Assembly: GCA_022495005.1 (NCBI GenBank)
Contig: JAGYXB010000018.1
Location: 1,612,001-1,676,000 of the forward strand
Reading direction: 5' to 3'
DNA from: Rhyacophila brunnea
Taxonomy: Eukaryota > Arthropoda > Insecta > Trichoptera > Rhyacophilidae
Length of the DNA stretch: 64,000 nt
The position numbers and the translations under genes are program-made. Shown piece by piece: positions 35,481 through 46,780 of this stretch (positions are counted from its first letter, which is position 1; the number at the start of each line of letters is the position of its first letter). Below the pieces are notes generated by a model, which made no database searches, had not been told where the DNA came from, and saw nothing but the letters and a program-made list of their open reading frames with translations.

Positions 35481-37540
35481 AAGAAAATATCTGGCATCAG
35501 GAATTGTCCATTTTTTAAATTATAACGTTTGTGCTCTTGCTAATAGTTAATTCAAAGTATATTTATATTATAATATAAAGTATTCACTATATTTTTAATT
35601 GCACGCTTAGTTTTTATTTTTAATTATATTTGGTGATTTTATAGCTTTCACAAAATCACGTTAAAATATCGTGACAAAAGTCATGCTTCGGATTCCGCGT
35701 CTGGAAAATATCGTTTTTCAATGTAGGTATGTTTGAAATTGAACAATGACATACATGGTTAGGAGATTGATGGTTAAAAACAATAAATTCTCAGTTATAA
35801 CACCAATCTAATATAATAACCGACACTTCATGGGGAATAATATTATATTATAATAAGGGGCAACGAACGAGTATATAATTTAAAATAATTTCTAGTGCTT
35901 TTATTACCACTTAGTAATATATAATTATAAAAATATAGTATATGACGCGATATGTATTGAGGATGTTACTTGAGAGTGTGTCATTTTTATGGTTAAACCC
36001 TGAAGGTTTGTGGTCGATCCTTCCTTACCCCATAGAAATGCTACAAAATCAATCTACGCACTGCGTGATTGACATGAAAATGTAGAGGAAATGAGGTAGA
36101 AATTTTTTCCAAGGACTGGAAGGAATAAATTACGTAAAAATAAATACATTCTATTATATGAAAAACACATAATAAATGAATTATTGTTCAAAATACTTTA
36201 AAGAACAATTAATTGGAGCATTTTATTAAAATAATACACATTTTTTGGTAATCTTTGAAAGAAATAAAGTGATTTTTGTACATTATTGTTAATGCGGTAA
36301 AAAGATTGTTATATTTTATTTATATGATTTGAAACTCTATAATACAGTATAATTACAATACAATTAAATTCTATCCATTTTATTTATATATTTACTCTAC
36401 ATATTTTGGTTTATTTATTTTTCTTACACGATCCCTACTACTGAAATTATACTAATAATTATTAACACTTAGTTGTTTGAACAAAATCAAAAAAACCTAA
36501 TTTAATTAATAAAAGTGGATGAAAATGTTTTAATTAATTGTATAGTCCGCGTACTGACGGTTTGATATCTTTCTCTTATACTATTTTAAATCTAATTAAA
36601 GACAGGTTTGTAATATTAAATGAATTACGTTTTAGTCGATTGAGCTTAGGGCGTTTTAATAATTCGTTTTAAAAATCTCTTCAAAGTTTCCAGAAAATTC
36701 GTACCTAATAAAATTTACGTAGAAATTTCGCGATTAAAGAAATTATTTCATTACTAAAAATTTTCACCTCAGTGAATATTAGGCATTTTAAACATTTTGT
36801 AATAAAACCAAATTAATTAAGCATTTCATTTAAATAGGTATTATTACAAAAATTGTGATTATATTTTTTTAATATCCTTAAAAAATCGAAACTTTATTAA
36901 TTTACTGCTATATTTTATGTAACATTAAATTCAATATAATACTTGAGTTGATAAATATAAAAACTTTCCTACATAATATACATTATACACCATTACTGCT
37001 TTTTAGATATTGATATCTAATCCGTTTAATTTTATTTTATTTAAAAAACCACTCTAAAAACCATTCATCAAAATTATTGAATTTTGAAAATCGTATCATA
37101 TTTCAAAAGAGATGTAAATGTTATTATATAATAGTTTTCTTATGAATTATTATATTTACACTGTGATTACGAACAGGAAAATGATATAAGTAAATTAAAA
37201 TATTAGAATTAATGATGATTATCCAATTTCAACACATGTATTAAGACGCAAAGCCTACGTGTAGCGGCGGGTGACGATGTTTCAATTAAATGCCGTAGAG
37301 TTCATAGATGAAATGTAGTAAACATGGACGTCAAACAGAAAGGCAATTGACAAATACCTCAACACCATCCTGCCTTTTTTCTGCCTCAAATTTCTCTGGC
37401 AACCCCTCCAAAATTTATAGAAAGCGGTGTGAAATATATATATTATGCAGACCAGCCTACTTATGGTTTCGACTAACAGGTTTGCTTCTTTTTTCTGAAT
37501 TTCTCATGTGCTGCGGAGTCATCCACGTACGGTGATTGGG
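35481..37540. other. Very AT-rich stretch
   Basis: Almost only A/T runs between 36130 and 37200. A slightly GC-richer part at 37250-37540 holds a 75-codon frame (37308-37535) without recognisable motifs. Confidence 0.45.
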
Positions 37541-37840
37541 TTATATAGTTTACACTGGTAGAGGCTTCGTTGAAGCGGCGCGTTGCCCAAGTCACTCGCT
37601 TATTTTTTTATTGGTTCTATCGTTTGAACTTTTCATCAATGAATTTTTCAGTTTCAGTCAGTTCTCAAACAAAAATATTCTGCCGATATATTTCCCAAGA
37701 TAATGAAGTGCAATTATCGGCAGTGTAGGACTATTTACTTTTTTTACACGTACGCTGAAAAATACCTCGTTAACCTATTGTGAATTCAATACTTTGTGTG
37801 AGCTTTCTCGCTAAGAAGTTTGGAGAGTAGGTAAGTTTAT
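37541..37840 (+). promoter_or_regulatory. Candidate promoter and 5' exon (weak)
   Basis: GC content rises locally. TTTCAGTCAGTTCTC (about 37650-37664) contains an arthropod initiator-like TCAGT, and 175 bp downstream GAGAGTAG|GTAAGT gives a strong 5' splice site at 37830/37831. Together they could mark a short non-coding first exon. There is no TATA box and no ORF. It may equally be chance or transposon sequence. Confidence 0.2.
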
Positions 37841-38651
37841 ATTTTTACATATTAAGTTATTACCATTTTTATTTTTAAGTGGCGCCTTTGTATTGTGTAT
37901 CAAGTTACAAGATGAATACGTCATATATATTCCTATATTATACACATTTGAAACATATATGATTTACAATCAATTACAGGAAAGAATATACCTACTAACT
38001 GCATTGGACATTGAATGACAAACAATAAATTGTTTTTGTTCAAGCATTGATAATGCAATCAACCAATTTAATAGGCTCAATTGAATGCAGGTAGTATAGG
38101 ATAAAATAAGTAGAAAGAATTAAATGAGATAATAATATGCGTGTTTACAGCAAGTAAAATATAATGGCACGATTTCATTATACTGTGATTATCTTCTAAA
38201 TATAAATTATCTTAAATAAATTAAGAACAAATTTATCTTGTTAAATGGTTTTTGTATTCGAAGGTTGGATAATTATATGTCTTAACAGTGACGTGTAAAA
38301 AAGTTAGTAAACATATTGTATTAAGATAATTTATAGACAGGTATTAATATGGGTTTGTTGAGCATAACTCGATTTATTGGAGTAAACAAAAAATCTAATT
38401 ATATAAAGAAACCCTTTTAAGAGGTAACTCTGGTCTACAACGGATTTTATAACAAATATAAAAAGATACGTGTAGGTAAGTAATTCAATATTACATGAAA
38501 AAAATGGTCAAAATCTATTATTTCACACTCAACTTCTATGAAAAAATAGGACAAAATGAAAGCATTTGATTTAAGATACTGCAAGTTACGAAGAATATGA
38601 ATAAAATATGGTCTAGATTAGGATCGAAGATTTTTACTACCTATAGCAAAA
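37841..38651. other. AT-rich stretch without recognised features
   Basis: Nothing identified. Confidence 0.5.
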
Positions 38652-40041
38652 CGGCCCACATGCTCGTCGTAGGTCAAAATTGAGTTTTTATTGTATTTTC
38701 AAACCATGATCCTGGACACTCCTTAAATGTTGTAGATAATCTATTTATATAATTTTGAAGCCTTATTATCTTTTATAGTTATTTTAAACATTTGATTACT
38801 GCATAAAGTATTTTTGTTACATAAAATAGTATTCTTTTAAACCCCTCGCTCTAATGTTTTACAATATAGTCATATTTCGGTACATAACTGTGCGGTGGTG
38901 TTAAGATTTTTACATTTATTAATTTTTAAACGCATTTATAAAACCATTAGTATAATTTATTATGAGATAATTTTTGTAAATATTCACGATAAAAAATTAT
39001 ATTGATAATCTCTGTGATCCCAAATTTGACAAGAATTAGGCATTTTATTATTCAAAAAATGGGCAAGATTAACACATTTGAAGATAGTTCTAAAGATACT
39101 TATTATAAGCTATGTCTTTGACCATTCAAGTGTGATAAACATCTTATGAATAATGATTGCTTTATAATAATTATTGACCTAAGAATAAGGTAGTGTTTTT
39201 TTGAAATACGCCATTCCTTTTGTCATTCCCCAGTGGTTAAGCTACAACATACGGCCGTAGCCATAAATTAACAAACTATAATTGAAGTAGGGAGTAAAAT
39301 GATATTGACGCGCGTGTTTGAACATGTACCGTTTAAAAAAAAATTAAAAAAAAATCAGTTAGGTACATGTTCAAACACGCGCGTTAACATAATTTTACTC
39401 CCTACTTTAATTATAGTTTGTCAATTTATAGCTACGGCCGTATGTTGTAGCTTAACCACTAGGGAATGACAAAAGAAATGGCGTATTTCAAAAAAACACT
39501 ACCTTATTCTTGGGTCAATAATTATTATAAAGCAATCATTATTCATAAGATTTTTATCACACTTGAATGGTCAAAGACATAGCTTATAATAAGTATCTTT
39601 AGAATCATCTTCAAATGTATTAATCTTGCCGATTTTTTGAATAATAAAATGCCTAATTCTTGTCAAATTTGGGATCACAGAGATTATCAATATAATTTTT
39701 TATCGTGAATATTTAACAAAAATTATCTCGTAATAAATTATACTAATGGTTTCATAAATGCGTTTAAAAATTAATAAATGTTAAAAATCTTAACACCACT
39801 GCACAGTTATGTACAGAAATATGACTATATTCTAAAACATTAGAGCGAGAGGTTTAAAAGAATACTATTTTATGTAACAAAAATACTTTATGCAGTCATC
39901 GAATGTTTAAAATAACTATAAAGGATAATAAGGCTTCAAAATTATATAAAAGATTATCTACAACTTTTAAGGAGTGTCCAGGATCATGGTTTGAAAATAC
40001 AATAAAAACTCAATTTTGACCTTCGACGAGCATGTCCCCCC
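38652..40041. mobile_element. Giant palindromic element, copy 2
   Basis: About 1,390 bp, same family and same arm structure as 32788-34182, joined around an A-rich centre near 39345. The right end is intact (GCATGTCCCCCC then TTAA at 40042-40045). The left end is damaged: ACGGCCCACATGCTCG replaces TTAAGGGGGGACATGCTCG, so the left TTAA and part of the G-run are gone. Divergence from copy 1 is low and scattered. Confidence 0.9.
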
Positions 40042-40120
40042 TTAAGAAAAAAAATCATTTGGAAAGGAAAATTACATTTTCAAATTGCGTTGAAAATGAA
40101 GCAAATGATCGTATTAATAT

Positions 40121-40392
40121 TAAATTGAACGTAGTTATGCAGAATGTAGCCAGTCCACAAAAATGTCGAGCTGAGATAATGGCACTTTAGCAACAACATG
40201 ATGATTAAAAATGTATGTAAAATGCAAAAATGTAAAAATGTAAATAGCATCTTATTTCAAGAATATTTTTTTTGCAGCTTGGCTATTTTCAGGAAAACGT
40301 AGAGAAAACCTTCTCGCATTAGATCTATATCATATCTCATTTTTTTATTTTATGTAAACTGGCTATTTTCTGCATAACTATGTCCAATTTAT
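40121..40392 (-). mobile_element. Short TIR element (MITE family A), copy 2
   Basis: Reverse-orientation relative of 472-728. The ends read ACGTAGTTATGCAGAATGTA and, on the opposite strand, ACATAGTTATGCAGAAAATA; the interior shares CAACAACATGATGATTAAAA- and GAGAAAACCTTCTCGCAT-type blocks. It lies only 75 bp after the TTAA of the second giant palindrome. Non-coding. Confidence 0.75.
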
Positions 40393-41544
40393 ATATTCTA
40401 TCTGCTATGATCATTATCGTATGGAGTTCTAACATGATAGATAAATCATGGAAAAATTAAAAAAATGACAAATATAATATAAAAAAGGAAACAGAAGTGT
40501 GGGATGTGATAGATGTTACCAAGCTGATGTCACTGATGGACAATAGTATCGTCATACAGTGAAACTCAAAGTGTACTGGCTCATCACACGGTGGATCTGA
40601 AATTCGTTGGTTCAACAAACTTACCAAGTCCGGCAAATATACGTGATAGCAAGGAACAAGGGACTGAGAATAGTGTAAGAAGCTAGGAGAGGCTTTCATC
40701 CATTATTTATAGACCCTGTTTGAAGGTTTTTAATATTATCGAAACCTTATTTGCTATATAACTAAATTGTTGACAAATAATTATTAGAAAACTGAAAGCA
40801 TCATTTAAAAAGTTATTTCGTATTTAAAATGCATTTAGATAGGTTTTACAACTCAACATTTGGATTAGGAGTATATTTTCAATAGGAATTACGTGAAATT
40901 AGTTTTTTTTGAAAGTAGATGAAATATCCTCGCTGCAATTTTGCATGAAATGGCGTTATTTTATTTTGCAGCCATTTCTGTTTCTGATTTCATTGGTTGT
41001 ATAGATTTTATTTTTTATAAAATAATGAATATTTGTAGCAGGTAAATAGTATACTGAAACAGTTTGGTTTTTACATTTAAAAACATCATTGAAATTTAAA
41101 TATTATTTATAGAGTTAATAAATTAGTTTCATTGATAATATTGTTAGGATTGGCACAAAAGTTGGTAGGTACAGCTCTTCAGTATTAACGCCTTCAACGT
41201 TATATGAGTATGTTATGAATACTTCTGTTAAACAAACAGCATTGTTTTGTAACGGTAGCATAATAATTGTAGCTTAAAATATTAATGACTAGATATTTAG
41301 AATGATAATGTTAGGAAGATTTATCGCAATATTATAATAAACTAAACAACTGCCAATAATTATGGTCACTTTCTCCTACCTACCTTAAATCCCCGAATAT
41401 TGTCGCAAGTCAGGGCGACCAGTAGTTATAGGTTATTAGTCGACCGTGATTAAATATGTCCGGTTACCTCACGTTATTTGAAGACTGCGTGCGCGTTCAA
41501 GGCTTGTTATACAGCTAAACTGTTGCAAATAAAGCATAAACCGC
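40393..41544. other. AT-rich stretch without recognised features
   Basis: An 80-codon minus-strand frame at 40457-40699 has no known motif. Confidence 0.45.
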
Positions 41545-41870
41545 ATACCGACTGATTCAGTAGTAATTCATGGACTACGGCCGGGTCAGATTGATAATTA
41601 TTGTGTGACCGTCATCCAAACGAACTAATTTGATCTATGTCTAATTCTGAATACATGGCAAGCCGTGCTACCGACTTTTATTACTTTCTTATCATTCTTT
41701 ACTTTATTATCATTCATCAAAACCTCATTTATCATATAATTAATCAAAAGTGTACCGGCAAGTGCCGCGCACCGGGTAATCCAAGAAACAATACCGCGCT
41801 AGTGATACCAGTGCAATCAAATCACGGAGCCTGCCTCAACAGCAATAAGATTAGTGCCTGGCATCTAACA
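41545..41870 (+). repeat. Dispersed repeat family D, copy 2
   Basis: Second copy of the repeat at 31591-31881, same orientation, starting ATACCGACTGATTCAG and keeping the same order of blocks. It differs by small insertions in the TCATCA-rich part. A 98-codon frame crosses it but is not conserved in copy 1. Confidence 0.6.
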
Positions 41871-42614
41871 TTATCTCTCCCCCCATTCACATCCACCATT
41901 ACAATCATTCTACAAAATTTTAGTCCACTATGAAAGACGCTGCCAGTTATATAATAATATAATGTTTTATATATTTGAAGATTTTATGCAATAAAATTCT
42001 ACTAGTAAGTTTAAACATTCTGAGAATAATGAAATGATTTTATCTATTCAAACTAAACTAATCTGAACATATTTTCAAATCCGATACGGACTTTAGTGAA
42101 AGAGGGTTTTTTAAAATTGGCAGGATACATTCAAAAGTTGCTCCATTTATTAAGGCAGCGTGCACCAAGCAACTTGCACTAATTCAACTTCTAGAATTCT
42201 GAGCTCTCCGAAACTTAGAGTGGGTTTGATGTTTATTTTGTTCACCTATGGTTGAGGTAAGTTATTTATTATTCACGCTGCAGTGGTGGAACTTTGCCAA
42301 AAGTTAACCGCTTACAGGTTGATATATTAAAATAATTGTCTTGTTTTACTTTAACTCCGTATAATAAATTAATAAGAAACTTGCTAAGTGATTGCCTAAT
42401 GTAAAAGTTTGTTGAAACTCTTTAAATGTAATGAACGAGTTTATTTGGCGACTTTGATAATATTTCGTAAAAGCCTCCGAAAGAATTAGTTCGAGAGTTA
42501 TTTTCAAGGCCACAGCACCAAAATTAATATATGATTTTTTTACATTTTACTTACTATCGCTATTTGTAGGTATATACGTATTTTTACCATAACATTATTA
42601 TAAATGTTTTAAAG
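41871..42614. other. Unassigned sequence
   Basis: A less AT-rich part at 42110-42310 shows no frame or repeat that I can name. Confidence 0.35.
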
Positions 42615-42685
42615 TGGCCATGCGTAAGTGCGTCAGGCGCTGGTCTTTCATCAGGCGCTCCGGGGTCGATTCCCCGGTGAAGTCA
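42615..42685 (+). repeat. tRNA-like sequence (SINE head or tRNA pseudogene)
   Basis: A strong T-arm stem CCGGGG/CCCCGG encloses B box GGGTCGATTCC (42663-42673; one change from GGTTCGANTCC). Upstream are a degenerate A box (GCGTAAGTGCG) and a weak anticodon arm (CTGG/TCAG, loop TCTTTCA). Acceptor arms do not pair, so it is not a functional tRNA. Confidence 0.5.
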
Positions 42686-42849
42686 TAATCTATTGTGATC
42701 ATCATTTCACTTCTACTTATATATATATACTACTTTACTATATTATACATTATTTTACTGCTTCACTATGTATACTACTATTATTGGACCCCGTGGTTTG
42801 TTGTAGTATTAAAACAATAATATATAAATATACGCAGCATGTCAACTTA

Positions 42850-43000
42850 TTTCACCATAGGTCTCGGATTTGAATTTCTGATCTGGTAAAGTCACATGTA
42901 TTTATTTTCAATGTGTGTTTGGCCCCACAGCATGGGGCTAATATAGTAGAGGAAGTGGCTAACATTCATTTATCGTTAGACAAAAATCTGTTACGAAGTC
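42850..43000 (+). mobile_element. SINE family 1, diverged copy
   Basis: Diverged member of the tRNA-derived SINE at 43927-44152: CTGATCTGGTAAAGTCACATGTATTT matches the CTGGATCTGGCAAGTTCACG region, followed by AATGTGTGTTTGG, GAGGAAGTGGCTAACATTCATTTATCGT and AAAATCTGTTACG in the same order. The GGATTTGAATT segment is a decayed B box. The right end is truncated. Confidence 0.6.
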
Positions 43001-43529
43001 TCTTCCTAAGCCGGCCAAGAACCACTTCAGATTGCAGTTAGAATTAAATATATAATAATATATTATTGTTGACATAAGTGGGTTGTTCCAAGAATCTATC
43101 ATATCTGTATTTTGTTCTTAGGGTGGAGTGGGGAAAACGGAAGATAATAATATTATTTAACCGAAAATTATAAGGGGTAACAAATACATTGAACTTATAT
43201 AATATATAATAGATATATATAAACCCTTGAATTATTTATAGACAGAGATTTTACAGTAATAAATATTTTAAGATAGAGTGGACTAGTGGGAGTAATATTC
43301 CTAGCTCATTCAAAATAACAAGGTCCTATTGGATTAAATTCGTATATCACATTTCGATTAATATCGAACGATAATTGATTTATTAATCAAATGAGATTTT
43401 TATTAACATTATTATGCACCAGTAGACTCGTAATAAAACCATGGCTAATACAGTAATTATGTGAAACCATTTTATTATGTACTGACATCTATTAAAATAA
43501 TCAACCATTTAGGTCCATAGTCGACTTCG
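43001..43529. other. AT-rich stretch without recognised features
   Basis: Nothing identified. Confidence 0.45.
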
Positions 43530-43735
43530 TAGCTGCCATCTCTATTCTTTCTCCTCTTCATTCAACTACAGTCAGCCACACGGAATTTATTATTACATTG
43601 TTCGCCAATCTTCTCTCGGGATGGCGCAGGATGCCTTCTGTGATTTCTTCATAATCATCATAGAGATCTTTAGATCTTAAAAAGTCTAAGTATTGAATTT
43701 TTCAAAATACGATCTAAATTGGGTTTTAATAATTA
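43530..43735. repeat. Dispersed repeat family C, copy 2 (left part)
   Basis: Matches 29130-29435 in block order and is interrupted exactly at 43735/43736 by the Helitron. The likely continuation is 47116-47200. Confidence 0.5.
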
Positions 43736-43926
43736 CTAGCTGACCCGGCGAACTTCGTACCGCCTCAGAATCAATAATCTTGTGTTAACTTATTAGCTGA
43801 ATTAAATTCAGTTTTTTATTAAATTAAAATGAATACTCAAAATGAATAAGTTCAATAAATGTGCAACAACAAATCAAAATGAAAAGTATTTTAATTACAT
43901 TGGAACTGTACACACTGTACACCTAC

Positions 43927-44152
43927 GATGACTACGTGAATTAAGCGCCGGTTTATAGTGTCGAGGGTCCCAGGTTCAAATCCTGGATCTGGCAAGTTCA
44001 CGTATTGTTTTTCAATTTGTGCATGAGTCAAAGTATGGTCCTAATAGGTTGAGCAAGTGGCTTACATCCATTTCTCGTAAAAATAAAATCTCTTAATACA
44101 AACCTCCACTCTGTGGAGGCCTATATGATCCTATTAGGATCGGACATGGCCA
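43927..44152 (+). mobile_element. SINE family 1, copy inside the Helitron
   Basis: About 226 bp. tRNA-like head with exact B box GGTTCAAATCC (43973-43983), then CTGGATCTGGCAAGT, TTTTTCAATTTGTG, ATAGGTTGAGCAAGTGGCTT, AAACCTCCACTCTGTGGAGG and a terminal hairpin-like GATCCTATTAGGATCGGACA. The A box is decayed here (better preserved in the copy ending at 57462). Transcription would be by RNA polymerase III. Related copies: 42850-43000, 52033-52240, 55091-55324, 57235-57462, 60862-61012. Confidence 0.8.
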
Positions 44153-44249
44153 AAAGAAAAACAAAGAATGTAATTCACGTGGCAGCAAGGCATTTGCTAT
44201 ATTGAAGCGAATCGAAATGATTCGCGTAGCATTGTTGCACTACTTTCTG

Positions 44250-44832
44250 TTAAACTATTTGCTGGATGGGTTGCACTCGGATTGTTTTGGCATTTTTCGT
44301 TTTGTTGTCAGGTGAGAAAACGAACAAAGCTGATAGTTTGCCGACACAATGAACATGCTACGTACAACTTGTTACCAAAACTTTGGCCATTGCTGAGTGT
44401 TTCGCAATGTTGCATGTCCCCTTTTCAGTCGTTTGAAGGTTTAAGGGCAATTTCAACGTTGAATGAGACTTTTGGCATCCTTGTAGCAACGTGGCCGCTA
44501 TCCCAGAAGAAGCAACTGCTACAGCATTTTCGGATCTCGCACGTAACAGTAGCCAAAATCAATGACATGAGGAATGTTTTCCCAGTTCCACCGGGCGCGT
44601 CGATGAAATATAAGCCACCATTTACATCATTAATTGCCTTCATTAACGTATCGTACACTTCTTTCTGTTGGGGGTTCAACAGTGGTACAATCGTTCGAAC
44701 TGATTGTTTCAATGCATCTCGATCATATTCACGTTCACGTTCAAATTGTCGATTGAAAGCGTCGTTCATTCCACGATGTGGCGTTGGCATTCCTAACTTG
44801 ACTAACAAACTGCCGCACATGAGGTAACACAT
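44250..44832 (-). pseudogene. Helitron Pif1 helicase relic, downstream block
   Basis: Minus-strand coding relic of the C-terminal SF1B (Pif1-type) helicase of Helitrons, which unwinds DNA during rolling-circle transposition. From 44832: MCYLMCGSLLVKLGMPTPHR, then NPQQKEVYDTLMKAIND, then Walker A in FIDAPGGTGKTFLMSLILAT. A frameshift follows; in the next frame VASSGIAATLLQG and LKLPLNLQTTEKGTCNIAKH, SAMAKVL are seen, then a stop. The sequence jumps to the protein's far C-terminus (NKLYVACS, then SALFVFSPDNKTKNA) ending near 44245. The motifs between, including Walker B, are deleted. The apparent ATG at 44832 is not a real start; the frame originally continued from the block at 46780-46470. Confidence 0.85.
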
Positions 44833-46465
44833 CGTCGCTATAGTACTTGTTTTCCGAATAGACCAAATGTCGATTGTTCAGGAAACGAAAAACAAAGTTC
44901 CCTGTCTTATATTTAAATATCAGTTTATATATCAAGCACTCTGTCTCCTTTTTATGATTGCCACATTATCCAAGAAGAGATTTGATGAATAATATATTAG
45001 TATAATTCATTAAACTAAGAGAAAATACGTTTTATTTACAAGTAAGCAATGTGGATATACGGATCATTCTCAGCGCTGGCTCCGAAAAGTGGATATTCGG
45101 AACAAAACAAGGACATTCGGAATGTAAGACCATAGCGTATCGTTGCATGGACCACGGTATACCGTGTGGTCAAAAAGTACAAACTTAAAAACTTAATATT
45201 TATTTACGTAATTTTTAATAAATTCACTGATAGGTACATGATTTTTTGTAAATAGGTGATCAAGTTGTATCAATGATCGTTTTTACCTAATTTCATAGGT
45301 AATTATAAAATATGCCATTCGCCATTTTCTGTTTACAAAATTGGGAATCAACATAAAATTATATACCTAATTATAGTTATAAAAATCTGTATCCATAGAT
45401 TTACGTAATAATAATGTAGGTAGTAAAATTTTCCTAATTTCTATATTAAAACGGTGGCAATGATATTTTTATTGGTCACAAATAATGCTTCATTATGGAT
45501 TTTAATCGAACTTGATACAATTAAACTTATTACAAACCATATATTGCATATTAGGTATTATGTTTTATTGGCATGGAACAAAAAATAGGGGCATGTGTTA
45601 TTTAATAACCATTGATTGCGAATATTCTATCCTGAGTATAATATTATTATATAAAATATTCACTCACGAAACCAGAATTAATCTTAATAGATCGTACATT
45701 TACTAAAATATCTATTGGATAGCCAATAGTATTATAATTATACTTAATGAAAATACAATCAAATGTACTATTCAATGGAAATCCACCAAAAAAAAATAGG
45801 TATAAACATACATCTTATTAATAAATGAGATTAAATATTCGCCTACATTTTAGCATGAATAGATAAAAAGTAAATTAAAAACAGAAAAAGTTTTGATTAT
45901 AGACATTAATAATAATTATTTTTTAAGACAGTAGTTACCGAGTCACACTGTACAATTCGTATGACCGTTGGGATATTATCTCTGTTTCTCAGTACAAAAT
46001 ACAGTAATTTAGGTTAAAATACTTACTTCCATAACTCTGCTGTAAGTTCAGAGCGAACTGGTGATGTACCAGACAAGATTGATAACTTTAAATTTGATAA
46101 ATTCATTATTTAAACGATAGAAACTTAAAATAACACAATAGTAGTCAAAATCGCGCGCTTTGAAAGACGAAAAACAGACATCAGTCACATATGAAGTGAG
46201 CGACATTAGAAGTAGACAGCGCTATATGAAAGCGATATGCGAGAGTGAGACCGAGCTATTCTATTTGACATTCGGAAAATAAGCACAAAGCAATCGTTGC
46301 GAAACATGGCGTATTCGGAGTTTTTAAAAAAATATCTCTGTTCCTACATGAAAATATACAATTTTTATAAATGATTTCGGTGTAGTTAGACAAAAGAAAT
46401 ATAACTGCATTAAAATGTCGATTTTGACAAAAATGGATATTCGGAAAACAAGTACTATAGCGACG
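44833..46465. mobile_element. DNA transposon with 28-bp TIRs and 4-bp TSD (nested)
   Basis: 1,633 bp with perfect 28-bp inverted repeats beginning CGTCGCTATAGTACTTGTTT and continuing to CCGAATA. It is flanked by ACAT (44829-44832 and 46466-46469). Removing the element plus one ACAT rejoins the Helitron helicase frame (LLIEYM then CYLMCG), which proves the boundaries. Near both ends the core ATTCGGA recurs: about 45094, 45113 left; about 46271, 46313, 46438 right. These could be transposase-binding sites. No transposase is recognisable; frames inside (45512-45706) are low-complexity. Families with 4-bp TSDs include Sola, Chapaev and Ginger, but the TIR does not let me choose. Confidence 0.9.
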
Positions 46466-46469
46466 ACAT

Positions 46470-46780
46470 GTATTCGATCAAAAGCAAAGCCTGGTTATGT
46501 ATCTCCTCACTCATCACCTCGAGATCGGGATTCCCTGAACTGACACGAATTCGATGTAAAATGTCTTCTGACATGTCATCCTTGTACTTGTTTCACAGTT
46601 CAGGTGGATTCGATGGGAAGCATGTCGAAATAATGATAGCAAATAATGTGCGTATCTGATTTGGAGATAAAGAAACAATTGCTTCAGCGATTGTCATATC
46701 CCAATGAGTATCGTTTTCAAGCAAATTGAGCTGTTGACATGAAGCACGAAATGTTGGGCACACTACACCATTGACAGTTA
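46470..46780 (-). pseudogene. Helitron Pif1 helicase relic, upstream block
   Basis: Minus-strand frame reading CPTFRASCQQLNLLENDTHW, then LSPNQIRTLFAIIISTCFPS, an in-frame stop where Trp is expected, then KYKDDMSEDILHRIR, GNPDLE and IHNQALLLIEYM. It ends at the ACAT that was duplicated by the nested transposon. This is the segment just before the helicase core in insect Helitron proteins. The stop makes it a pseudogene independent of the insertion. Confidence 0.85.

Noticed and set aside
35481..37200. Scaffold/matrix attachment region because of extreme A/T content
   Set aside because: Base composition alone is not specific evidence.
32784..40045. CRISPR array or satellite array from the repeated palindromes
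   Set aside because: There are no regularly spaced short repeats; the copies are dispersed transposon-like units with TTAA ends.
42615..42685. Functional tRNA gene
   Set aside because: Only the T arm is sound; anticodon and acceptor stems fail.
44282..44827. 181-codon plus-strand open frame
   Set aside because: Antisense to the Helitron helicase relic, whose minus-strand frame has the clear Walker A motif.
44741..44935. Apparent continuation of the helicase frame across the nested transposon border
   Set aside because: The TIR/TSD shows the host protein frame continues at 46470, not into the transposon; the overlap is chance.
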